Source: Caprella mutica (Eukaryota > Arthropoda > Malacostraca > Amphipoda > Caprellidae). Taken from it: a stretch of 64,000 nt of DNA. The notes beneath the pieces were generated by a model. The model was not told the origin of the DNA. It did not search any database and saw only the letters and a program-made list of their open reading frames with translations. This document shows positions 47,043-57,379 of this stretch, piece by piece (the first letter of the stretch is position 1; each line of letters begins with the position of its first letter). A program made the position numbers and the translations under genes. The DNA lies in NCBI GenBank assembly GCA_947561585.1, contig CANNZV010000513.1, positions 248,001 to 312,000 of the forward strand, given 5' to 3'.

Positions 47043-48409
47043 CAGTGTGTATCAACAATTTTGATATTTTTCAGTGGCTTTTATTCATAGTTATACTGAC
47101 AAAAAAAAATATATACACCAAAATGTTCAGGAAGTGGATCTTTAATGATTAATAACAAGAAATACATATTATAGAAGGTGCTGTTATTGGCCTCCATTTT
47201 GCTGCACACAGGGATTTGCCCGCTTCAAAACATTAAGTGCTATACTCTGAAGGACATTCTCGTGATGTTCTTCTGAAAATCTCTTCACGACATTGATAAG
47301 TTCGTCCACTGTAGTTGGTTTTGCAGAATACACTTGTTTATGAGCTAACGCCCCATATTTAAAATCCAAAGGATTCAAATCTGGAGAATGTGCTGGCCAC
47401 GCAATCTGTGTCTCATGGCTGATGACTCTGCCTCCAAACTTCTTCAACAAGAATTCTTTGGCGGTAGTGGTGAATGGGGAGGAGCACCGTCCTGCATCCA
47501 CCATAAACATTGTCTTGTAGCACATGAACGAAAGGTGGGCCAAATATTTTTTTGCAGAAACATATATGGTAGCAGTCTCCATTCACCATCTTGCGTCTTC
47601 CATTTTCATCCACGAAGGCATGAACGACTGGCACTTTACCGTTACCAATAGCAACAAAAAGCAAAATTTTCCCATCATTGCTATTGTTAGATTCGACAAT
47701 CTCATTTGGACTAGTAAGAGACCAAGTAACAACATTCTTCCTGTGGGGGCAATGATTCAGGCAAAAAAACATTTCATCGGTCCAGATAACTTTCAATACA
47801 AATGTTTCGGGATCTGGCTGATCCAAGAGCCACCGGCAGAATTTGAGTCACTGTTCTTTATGGGCTTCCGTTATAGGATGCACAGCCATATCAAGATAGA
47901 ACTGCATGTGAAGGTCTTTCTTAAGGATTCTCCAATAAGTAGTTGAAGAAATATCGAAAAGAGGCGCTGATTTCCTGACTGAGCTTCTTGATTTTACATC
48001 CCAAAATGTTCTGACTTTTTTGACTTTTTCTGGCGTTCGCTTTGTGGGACCTCCTGATTTCTCCTTTCGAAAAATTGTTCCATTCATGTCGAAATCTCGA
48101 TTTATTCTTGTAAAATAAAACAATTTGAACTGTTTGCTCTCTTGCTATTCCAGATATCTTGTACTCTTGTGGAAACAGACGTCTGATCATCGAATGCTCC
48201 TATTATAAACTTTTTCTGTTCATCATAGAATTTCACCAATTCTTTTAGCCTTCTGTTATTTCTTCTAAGTCAAGTTTCCACGATATTTTTGGTTCCACGT
48301 CGAAAATCCAATCTTGAGTAACAAATTGGTGTATCTTGTATACTGCATTACGATATTTAATTGTTTATATATGGCTATTGAAAAATATCAATAATGTTGA
48401 AACGCACTG
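47043..48409 (-). mobile_element. full-length mariner-family element, 1367 bp
   Basis: The terminal inverted repeats of about 32 bp are CAGTGTGTATCAACAATT and following on the left and, in reverse complement, CAGTGCGTTTCAACATTA and following on the right. Both then read TTGATATTTTTCA, and TA flanks both sides. The tip sequence, TA target, overall size and single transposase reading frame on the - strand fit the Tc1/mariner superfamily. The element is structurally complete but its transposase is broken (separate entry). Confidence 0.85.
47184..48240 (-). pseudogene. mariner-family transposase, frameshifted
   Basis: In an intact element this protein would cut and paste it by DDE/D catalysis in the nucleus. 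Reading from high to low coordinates, an N-terminal helix-turn-helix region is spread over two frames (47848-48190, with RRSHKANARKSQKSQ and YWRILKKD). The first catalytic Asp is in WTDEMFF (codon 47776-47778). The second is in MQDGAPPH, which reads in a third frame (Asp codon 47489-47491). The third is in SPDLNPLDF (Asp codon 47364-47366), preceded by ISHETQIAWPAH. The two last Asp codons are separated by 122 bases, so after allowing for one lost base the spacing is 41 residues (DD41D). A C-terminal region follows to the stop at 47184. At least three frame changes are needed, so no functional protein is expected. DDxD spacing of 41 is known for the rosa-type ITm group; that assignment is inference. 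Confidence 0.85.
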
Positions 48410-48411
48410 TA

Positions 48412-49317
48412 GGTGAATGATCATTTTAATACTTTGATTTATATACCGGAACGTATAAAGGACACCAATTAAAGTAAATGTTAAATAATAAATATAATAT
48501 TTTTTTTCTTTCGAGTCCCAAAAATTTAGAACCAATCAATAAATTGGAACTCACCCTACTGCCAAAAATATTGTCAAAGTTTCCTATTTTTTCTATTATT
48601 TTCAAATTTTTTCAAATTTATCGTCATGTACCCTTACCAATTTTAAAATATCTACAAGCATTACAATTAGCTGAGTTTCTTTCACAAAAACAAGAAATTA
48701 GAAAACTGCTAAAAACATCTTCTCATGTACACTTTTGTTCGACTGTACGTACGGTGCTCTGCAAACATCAATCCCAATGGACTAAAAACCTTGATTGCTT
48801 TCGTGTTCTGGAAAACGACTCTCCATTTTTCTTATGAATAAAGTCACTGATATTTATTGTATACATTTATCAAGTCAATTAATAACGGGGATGTAAGAGC
48901 AATTAATCACTCTCTTTTCCACGAACTTTTCTTCTGACGTCTCAGTTTCCCCACTTTTTAGACTCTCAAATGAAGGAAAATACGTAAGGCCACGTACACA
49001 CGGAGAATTTTATCTTAAGTTTTACTAATTATTTGCACAGAATTTGAAAATTTGATACTATTTTAGTTTACTTAATTGAATTCGTGAAATTGCGATCAGA
49101 TTAATTTATCTCTGTTGTTTAAGTTTATATTACATCAATAAATATATGATGAAATCCTTTGAATTCTTTATGGTCAACTAGATGAAATTTGATTTCCGTT
49201 TTTTACTAAATATATTGAAAACTTATAATTCATTCTCAAGCATGACCTCAATACATAATATGAAATGCCAACCTTATTTTTCTAATTTACAGTTATATTC
49301 ATTTCACGTTTATTGTT
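48412..49317. other. AT-rich intergenic DNA
   Basis: A 119-codon + frame (48478-48837) is unrecognised. It contains a 30-bp match to 22.26 kb. AAGGCCACGTACACACGGAG at 48986 resembles the Harbinger-like tips at 34.5 and 44.6 kb but has no partner end. Confidence 0.4.
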
Positions 49318-49562
49318 CATGACCTGTTCATGATCTGTTCATGTTCTCTTCATGTTCTCTTCATGTTCTGTTCATGTTCTTTTCATATTCTGTCCATGTT
49401 CTGTTCATGATCAGTTCATGTTCGTTTCATGTTCTGTTTATGTTCTTTTCATGTTCTGTTCTGATTCATTTTCTCTTCATGTTCTGTTCATGCCCTCCTC
49501 ATGTTCTCCTTATGTTTTCCTCATGTTCTCCTCATGTTCTCATGTTCTCCTGATGTTCCAAG
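49318..49562. repeat. 11-bp tandem repeat, about 22 units
   Basis: TTCATGTTCTG-type units, with TTCATGATCTG, CTCATGTTCTC and similar variants. It generates two overlapping open frames of about 70 codons rich in FSS/HVL, which are artefacts. Confidence 0.9.
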
Positions 49563-51428
49563 TGAAGTGATAGCACCGTTCACAAAAGTGGTAATTAATA
49601 GCCACCAACTCCAGAACATTTCAATCAGAGGAAGTTTTGTTTTGATTTCACGGGTCACGACTTCGACTGATTGCTTCTAGGAAGTATTTGATAAAGTTTA
49701 ACTAGAAGATCGCCCACCTGCAACAAAATCACTAAATTTCTAATGTGGAAATACCAACGGAGTAATAGTTTCAACCTACGACAAGCAATTTATTCTCTAC
49801 AGTGGCTCCATGTCTTCCTAGCCACAAAACAAACAAAAAATGAAATCAGTTTATGATGCTTTACGGAAACTTTAATGGAAATATTATGGACTTTGAAATT
49901 CATTTATATTTCAATTAAGGTTAACTTTCTATCTATTTTTCATTGAATTATATATTTTCGATGACATCTTACTTATATAGGAACAATTCAGATATTTTAA
50001 ATTTACGTTAGAGGGTGATTTAAAAGAAATACTTTTCAAATAGTTATTGACATATCGACATGGCAGTTGAAACTAATATTCGAACTAAGAAACCCTGAAG
50101 ATGACAAAACTCCATCACAGGTAACAAATACTGACATATATCTGAAATTTTTCTATTATTTTTTATTGCATCTTTAAGATGCATAGAAGTTCTTAATATT
50201 TTAGCAGGAGCTGGGGTAAGAGAGGCATTTTATTGCTACATAAAATCTAACATTCTTCAGAAAACATTTCTCTCCCAGTCAAAAAGTTAGGTGGTGGGAC
50301 ACGTGTTTTTTCTCCGTTGTTTGTATAGCTTTGGAATAGAGCCAAGCTTCAATGAAAAGATGCTTTCAAAAATTAGATGGTTTTTATAGTCCTTTTGTAG
50401 CCATTTTAAACTAACAATAATGTTATACAGAAGAACTAATAAGATTTTCATAACTCGTTTTTACCGATATAATTAATTGTTAACGATGAATAAAAGCAGT
50501 AGTATTTTTACAGTTACTAGCAATTCCGTGTGTGATAGACTATTGGTAGGTTATTTTAAATATATAATAAGAAAACTTCATGCTTATTCAAATAAAAGCA
50601 ATTATAAAGTTGATTAAACAGACAAGACTTGATAAGATGATTTCAATTTTTCACAAAATATTCAATCGAATTTATGCGATTATGCAGTTACCCCTAAAAA
50701 AAGTTCATAGAAAACGAGAAGGCTTTATTATTCGTCTTTTAAGAGTAAACCTTCTTGATAGACCATATAATAAATTAAAAAAGAAAATTCTTTATTACAT
50801 CTTGTCTTTTGAAGACTATTTTTCACATGATTACATAATTCAAACCCATCCAATTTTTAAATTAATTAATCTCAATTCCAGAAAAGATTCTATCTCTACA
50901 ACCAAAAAGATTATAAGTCTCAAAAACACGTATTTTGTCCTCAAAATAAAACTAATTAACAAGTTTCTCCGGCGCTCTGAAGAGCCAAAGAAAAGTTTTC
51001 CATAAGTCAATTTACTTGCATTCTTCTGCTCCCAGAGCTGGAGATTAGGAAGGAGTTGTAGACCGGGTCAACCAACTTTAATTTAGTTAGTAATATTTAT
51101 AACTGAATGAAATATTAATGGAGAAATATAGAATAAACTGAAGAATATTTACAGCAAAAAAAACTTATATACTCGCAAAAGTACATTTAGTACCGAAAAC
51201 TATAGTATTTTAAACAGTTAATTTAGTACAAAAACTAGGATTTCAAAATTTCAAAGGAGGATTTTTAATTTCAAACTCGCAGGTAGTTGATTTATGGAAA
51301 TTAAACAGTATAGTATTATATAGCACAATCTCTTCACTGTGATAATCTACTCATTGAATATCTATATTACCGAACTATAATAGTATTTAAAAATTATGTT
51401 ATTTCTATAATTATAATAAATCATACAG
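49563..51428. other. AT-rich DNA; one unrecognised 141-codon frame
   Basis: The + frame at 50580-51005 starts MLIQIKAIIK and is very rich in Lys, Ile and Leu, the composition expected of a chance frame in AT-rich DNA. No domain is recognised and there is no splice or polyadenylation context that supports a gene. The rest of the interval shows nothing. Confidence 0.35.
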
Positions 51429-51648
51429 TAGAACCTACTTATTCGGATTAATAATGACTACGAATTGGAAATGTTATTTTATAGTATTTCCCATTTTCTT
51501 GGGAGAGGCAGTAGAAACATTTTCCCTAATCCATGGAAGGTGCCAAGATTGCTATTGTTATTTTTATCTTTATGATTTTTTTTTTTTTCAATAACCACGA
51601 ATTAAGAAAAAGAAGGTTAAGGGAGGTCGAATTAGGTTGGTTCTATAC
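51429..51648. mobile_element. pogo/Tigger-like MITE, about 220 bp
   Basis: After TA, the left tip reads CAGTAGAACCTACTTATTCG. On the other strand the right tip reads CTGTATAGAACCAACCTAAT and is also next to TA. The CAGTAGAACC tip is characteristic of pogo/Tigger-type elements; pairing of the ends is imperfect. Confidence 0.45.
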
Positions 51649-52560
51649 AGTACTCTTAAACCTAATTCAAAGCTTTATGTTTGTGACTTTTCATTTAATT
51701 AGTTCCCTTTTACACGCGCGTTTTTCTCCTGCCGCAGCCAAGAAAATGGGGCATTAAATAATGCTACGACTATATAAATGTATGTGTTTTGTATATCCAC
51801 TTAGATTGAGCGTTTTTTTTCATCCCACAAGTTTGTTGGAAAACACGCTCCATGTGAAAGTAGACCTAAACCTAAAAGGAGAACCTGGACAAGTGTTATC
51901 GCACAAATGATTCGCAAAAGAGTGAGAGGAAGAGTTTTCTAACAGCTCCTGGTGCGAGCATTTGAATGCCAATAAAAATGATAGCGAAGAAACGCTACGA
52001 CGAGACTTTAAATGCTGATGCCGAGGTGTAATATTATTATGCAAATCAAGCCTATCTCTTACGGAGAGGAAAAACTTTACACATTAAATTAAAACACTTA
52101 GAGCATACAAACGTATTCTGATGCAGAGAATTGAATGAAGTTAGAATATTATCTCAATTGTATCAAGTAAAGCAGTGGATAAATATAAATAGAACATGAT
52201 ATTTTAATTAAATCTGCACAAATTCTTTAGTTCATCATTCCAGGAATAAACCTATATTGTTAGAATTATTATTTTATGACAATTTTGATGCAACCACTTC
52301 AATACAATTTATATGTTTGTTTTTCTTGTTTTTCTTTAATGTTAAAGGTCCTCTCAACTGTAAATTTAAAAAATCTGGAATTTCTAAGGTTAAATAACAT
52401 AACAGAGTTTGCAGAAAAAAAATCGATCAATTATTCTGTTCACAACTAATTATATTAGATATATTCACATTCAACTTTAATCTTTCTAAGATTCATTTGA
52501 AGAAAAAGTACGAATACTTAGTTGGTATCTCTCGTATATACCTATTCAAATACAAAGTGT
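51649..52560. other. AT-rich intergenic DNA
   Basis: A 74-codon - frame at 51820-52044 has balanced composition (many Ser, Phe and His) but is not recognised and lacks gene context. Confidence 0.45.
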
Positions 52561-52569
52561 TTTAAAATT

Positions 52570-53776
52570 GGTGCACCGACAATAATTGGTCCCCGACAAT
52601 TGGGCCCGCCGATAATTGGGCCCAAGACAATTGGGCCCAGGACAATTGGACCCAACGAAAATTGGGCCCCGGACAATTGGGCCACAGGACAATTGGGCCC
52701 ACGACATTTGGGCCCCAAAACAATTAAGCCCAGAAAAAAATTGGGCATAAGACACAATCAAGAAATTTTACTTTGTTTTTACTAGGGAAGTGACAATATT
52801 ACCTTTGAAATATGCTTTACATTCTCTAAAAATATGTTTATATTTTATTAATTTGATTCAAATAATTGATAAGATATATATTAGCAAACCCCTTAATTCA
52901 CATTTGGATGCTAATCTCATGTTTCAATGTAATGAAATTCTTTGAAGTATTTAAATAAGTCTTTATTATTTTGAATCATGTCATATGGATCTAATGTGTA
53001 GTGTACATCGTCTGACAAAGACAAATATTTAGAAAAAATGGGTAAATTTTAAAAGTTAAACGTTACATTAACATTAACGTTACAATTTGTTTGGATAAAA
53101 TGAAATTAAGAGAAAACATTTTGTAATAATAATTTATAAACCTCTTCAATATTGAACACTCAACAGCATTCAAATAATTCACGTTAACTTTAATTCAATT
53201 GGTATGTTTCAATAATTCCAGCATGTCTAAATACCTACATTCTTATTTTCTATTGGCTACACCCTAACTCATTTACTTCACAGGAGCTCACTATATATAT
53301 ATAGAGGTACTATAACTAGGAAAGTATTTGTTTACATGACCTATCTCAGAACAAAAAGTTATTTTAGTTTATAGAATAATATTATTTATTCATGAAAATA
53401 ATATGTTCTATTAAAAAGTAATTCTTTTTCATAACGAAAATATTTTTTTCATTTAAGGAATATACTTTATTTTAAATATGCTCAAGACTATATGTTTATA
53501 TACAAAACACATATTGTCACAAACCTAGTTACTACAGTAGCAAGGGTCTTTAATTAAGTTAATACAGTAAACTCTGAAAAAAAATGGAAAATAATATAAT
53601 TGTCTCGGGGCACAATTGTCGTGGGCCCAATTGTCTTGGGGGCCAATTGTCCTGGGCACAATTGTAGTGGGGTCCAATTGTCCTGGGCCAAATTGTCTTG
53701 GGCCCAATTGTCGGGGCCCAATTGTCGGGACTCAACTGTCGGGGCCCAATTGTTCTGGGCCCAACTGTCGGTCCAC
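52570..53776. mobile_element. foldback DNA transposon, about 1.2 kb, with GACAATTGGGCCC repeats
   Basis: The left arm (52570 to about 52750) has about ten units of GACAATTGGGCCC type. The right arm (about 53605-53776) has the complementary GGGCCCAATTGTC units. The tips are GGTGCACCGACA on the left and GTGGACCGACA on the right (reverse complement). TTAAAATT directly precedes the left tip and follows the right tip (8 bp, or 8 of 9 counting TTTAAAATT against GTTAAAATT). The interior is AT-rich with no transposase. The plan is the same as at 8903-9997, with a different repeat sequence in the arms. Several 60-87-codon frames in the arms are repeat artefacts. Confidence 0.8.
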
Positions 53777-53785
53777 GTTAAAATT

Positions 53786-54324
53786 AACAGTTATCTAGAA
53801 CGGAAAAATAGTACGCTATATGAAAACTATTCATTTGGAAATACTTAATTAGTTACTATTTTTGTTTATCTAAAAATACATTATTTTTCTTTGAAAACAA
53901 GACTTGAATTGTTTATTTGGATCCATTTTCTTGGAATCAGATTTGGTATTATTTCATGGGATCACGATAGCCTATCGGACATATGGACTTTTTCTTTGCT
54001 TGAAATTCAGAGGATAGAAAAAGAAAAAACGAACGGAAAAAATATCTTAAGTTACATATTATAATGAAATTATAGAAACAAATTTGAAATGGTTTGCAGT
54101 TTTATGATCAGAAACCTTAGTTCTAATGAATTGGGTTATATAAAAATAGAGTGGAGGGGACCTTTAATACTTGAAGAACGTAACAAATATTATAATATTA
54201 AATAATTAATGACGATAGAATTCTTTTGAGGTTGAAATTTTAGTTCATAACTTTGTAAATCATTTCACGATTTACGAGATGTCACGTGATACATATCATT
54301 TATTAACTTCACGGAGATTTTTGA
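53786..54324. other. AT-rich intergenic DNA
   Basis: No feature recognised. Confidence 0.5.
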
Positions 54325-54326
54325 TG

Positions 54327-54938
54327 TACAGCAAAACCTCGTAGTAGACCAGAGTTACGTTCCAAGTTAGTTTGGTTTAGTAAGGAACTCACCTCAGCTG
54401 TTTCCTACTAGACCAACATCGTTCTATTTGTCATCATAGCTCTATTTGTTTATGATAGCTTTTAATACCAAATTAATGGTGACTTACATACTAATTTTGA
54501 AGGGAATAAACACAGTTAGAAACAGTATGAAAATTATTTTGTTTCAATTATAATGAATATAATATTTTATGAATTAAATCATCTTTTTATGAAATTATAA
54601 TAGTCTTCACTGTATCTAGTTTTCTGTAACTTTTTACATCAATTTTTTTTACCACAGACTCTACCATTAAATCTGAAACCGATTCTGCCTTATGTTTTAT
54701 GCTAAAAACAGCATAAATAAATATAATTTATCATTCAAATTAGAGATTTATCTTTAAAACATTTCTGTAATTATAACGTACTCCTTGTAATATTTACACT
54801 AGAATAACTGTCAGGTGACATAAATAGTGTTTTGTCTAGTGCGAGATTTTTTCCAGTACAGTTTCAAAAATATCTTGGTCTAATAAGAGGTTTGTCTACT
54901 AGGAGGCTGGTCTACTACGAAGTTTTGATGTAATACAT
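54327..54938. mobile_element. pogo/Tigger-like non-autonomous element, about 612 bp
   Basis: The tips after TA are CAGCAAAACCTCGTAGTAGA on the left and CATCAAAACTTCGTAGTAGA on the right (reverse complement), 18 of 20 matching. Subterminal parts repeat the TAGTAGACC/GGTCTACTA theme. CAG tips, TA targets and such subterminal motifs fit pogo/Tigger. No transposase lies within. Confidence 0.7.
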
Positions 54939-54939
54939 T

Positions 54940-55606
54940 CAAACAAACTATTAAAAGACTAATTTTTTCATTTTATATTTATAATGATAAAAATAATTAA
55001 TATTAGTAACTTACCTAAAACAGTTCAAGTAACGATACAAACGCCAACTGGTGGTAACTTGTTACACAGTTGCTCCGATGATCATAAATCAAAAGTTAAA
55101 ATTGTAACTAGTAATAAGATAAACTGTACAATTGCTCAATTTGTATCTTTCATGTTTGAGGCATACCATCAAATTTAAACGTAATATTTTCCTTGTGAAT
55201 TTTTGCCTAAAAATCCGAAAATCATAACCAATTTCTGTATAAACTAATACTTTTTGAGCTTTGATTGTTTGAAGTTATATATTCCCTATCCATCTATTCA
55301 ATTTGAAATTAGTTCTCATTTTGAAGATTCTCAGCATAGATGACAAAAAGTGTAGCTTTTTGTTTCCGCTAGTTTGTTGTACTGCACACTTAAGGATTGC
55401 TTATAACCTGACAGGCAGAGGGGAGAGGCTCTGTACCCCCCTCCCCTTGAGCACACATCAGGACGCCCCTTGATACGCATATACATAGTATAATGTGATA
55501 AATGGAAAATATTACCTAAACAGTTAAGATCTGATATATGTAGAATTGTATATAATAGTGTGAGGTCGTGACACACCCGAACAAAAAAAATTGTTTTGAT
55601 TTTCGG
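54940..55606. other. AT-rich DNA with a GC-rich patch
   Basis: 55405-55480 is unusually GC-rich for the window (GGGGAGAGGC, CCCCCCTCCCC). A 98-codon - frame crosses it, but no domain is recognised; it may be the edge of an unrecognised repeat. Confidence 0.4.
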
Positions 55607-55945
55607 ATTCTTTAGACAAAAAAACATACGAATATTACAATCAAAATTAAACTTGGTGGTATTCCAAAACAGAATATATTCAATTATTCTAATAATTAAT
55701 GTAGGAAAAACTGATAAATGAAACGTTTCCTTAGAATAATTTTCAAATATTATGTCGGTTCGATGAGCCTAGAAGTTTTGAAATTAGGTTCTGAAAACAG
55801 AAAATGAGAACTATAACTTAACACAGAGAAGCCATTTTATCCTACATCACCGTGTGGGTGAACTTTAAAGTTATATTCGCATTCATAAGGATGCTGTTCA
55901 TTATCAATTTTTATACTGTGAAGTTAGGACGATCTTTCAATCTGT
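55607..55945 (+). repeat. dispersed direct repeat, copy 1
   Basis: Homologous in the same orientation to 63693-64000. GGTTCGATGAGC/AGTTCGATGAGC, TTCTGAAAACAGAAAA, CATTCATAAGGATGCTGTTC and TACTGTGAAGTTAGGACGAT are conserved. No coding capacity was seen. Confidence 0.75.
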
Positions 55946-57379
55946 GAAGTGATTATTTAGTTGTTTTACTGTTTTCAAAATTTATTTAAAGTAGTTACTT
56001 AGATATATAATTATCTTCAGCATGAATGAAAATGAAAATGCACAGGTGATTTAATGTGGCCTTTTAACTTTTAGCAATTTTCTCAAAGAAGGGTCGAAAT
56101 CCAATTGCCTACATCGAATTCATAGTAAATATTACATATTAAAAGAAGAGCAATGCATGATTTAATTCATAATTCGTACTATTATATTTATATTATTCTG
56201 AAGTTAGATACTTGTCGCAAATTGCCTGCTCTGCCCTAACTAGAAATGGGTTTAGCTACTACGTAGGTATTCGCTTTGAATGAAGCCGGTAAATGACTGC
56301 ACACTAACCAACTCTAACTTCAAACCACAAGAAACCTAATAAAACTTCATTTCCAAAACAAGCGTAGGTATATTTAATGAATTGTAACATGCATCGCTCT
56401 TTTTATAATTTGAAACATATCATTGTTGGACAGATAAATTGCGGCCCTTTAATTCAAAATTGTGACATTTTTAAAAAGTCTCGAAAACATGCTCTACTGA
56501 TTTTATATTGAAATGTTGCATAGGTATGAACAGAATCTCCAAGAAAGTTATAATTTATTAATCTAATGAACTTTATGTTTACTAGTGTTCCTGTGGTTAG
56601 AGGCCAAAATTACTGTGACGCAATTTACCTACTTCACCCTATTGTAAATTCGGTTCAGCGAGATGTAGACTCTTCTTGAAAAAAGTTACTTAATTAATTT
56701 ATTAGTCTAGATTTACATGTTTGTCCCAATAGCTAAATAGACTTAAATTATGTATTGGTTCTTGCCTATTTTCGAAATGGCTATAGTACTCTTTATATAA
56801 TAACTTTTTATCTGGGTGTGGGATAGGCCTCACCTCTTTATAAACCTACACTTTCCTGTGGATTGGTATTCTTTACTTTTGAATTTTTTTTAACTTAATC
56901 AGTTTGAGGTATTATTTAACCTAGATTAATTTGTTGAACAAAAAGGCTAACACCCGAATAGTAATTTTATGTTTTCTTCTGGTATACTATTTTTTGAAGT
57001 GTAAGAGGATGTTGAATCTGCACCTTCAATAATTTGCTCCCACCAATGAAATACAAAAATAATATTTCACCATTTAATCACTCAAACAAATCACAACTTT
57101 CAATTTGTTTTTGTCCCGTCAAAAAACGAGAAAAAATTCGTACTTCTCACTATCGTGAGAAACATTTTTTTTGCAATGATGTGCGCAATTTAATTTTCCG
57201 ATGTCCATTGTATTTTTTTACAATATTCCAACGGACGGTGGTAGCATAAGGTGTTGATTTTTGGGGATATTTACCTATCTAAGGTACACCATCATTTATC
57301 AGTGTTAGGTATCTAGAGTTCTATAGTCAGTGAACTAAATTTAACTTTTTCAAGCTGAAATGTTATTTCTTCTAACCAG
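55946..57379. other. upstream region of the F-box gene
   Basis: AT-rich, no other gene. The sequence just before the start codon (TTTCTTCTAACCAG, 57366-57379) is itself a good splice acceptor, so the F-box exon may follow an untranslated exon somewhere in this interval. I could not place a promoter; TCAGTG at 57326 is a possible arthropod initiator but such a short match is weak. Confidence 0.35.

Noticed and set aside
50580..51005. 141-codon open frame as a novel gene
   Set aside because: Extremely Lys/Ile/Leu-rich, as expected by chance in AT-rich DNA; no domain and no gene context. Kept only as a note.
52522..53848. Open frames rich in Gly-Pro (GPNCPGPN-like, collagen-like) at 52.5 and 53.6 kb
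   Set aside because: They lie in the GGGCCC repeat arms of a foldback transposon and are open on both strands.
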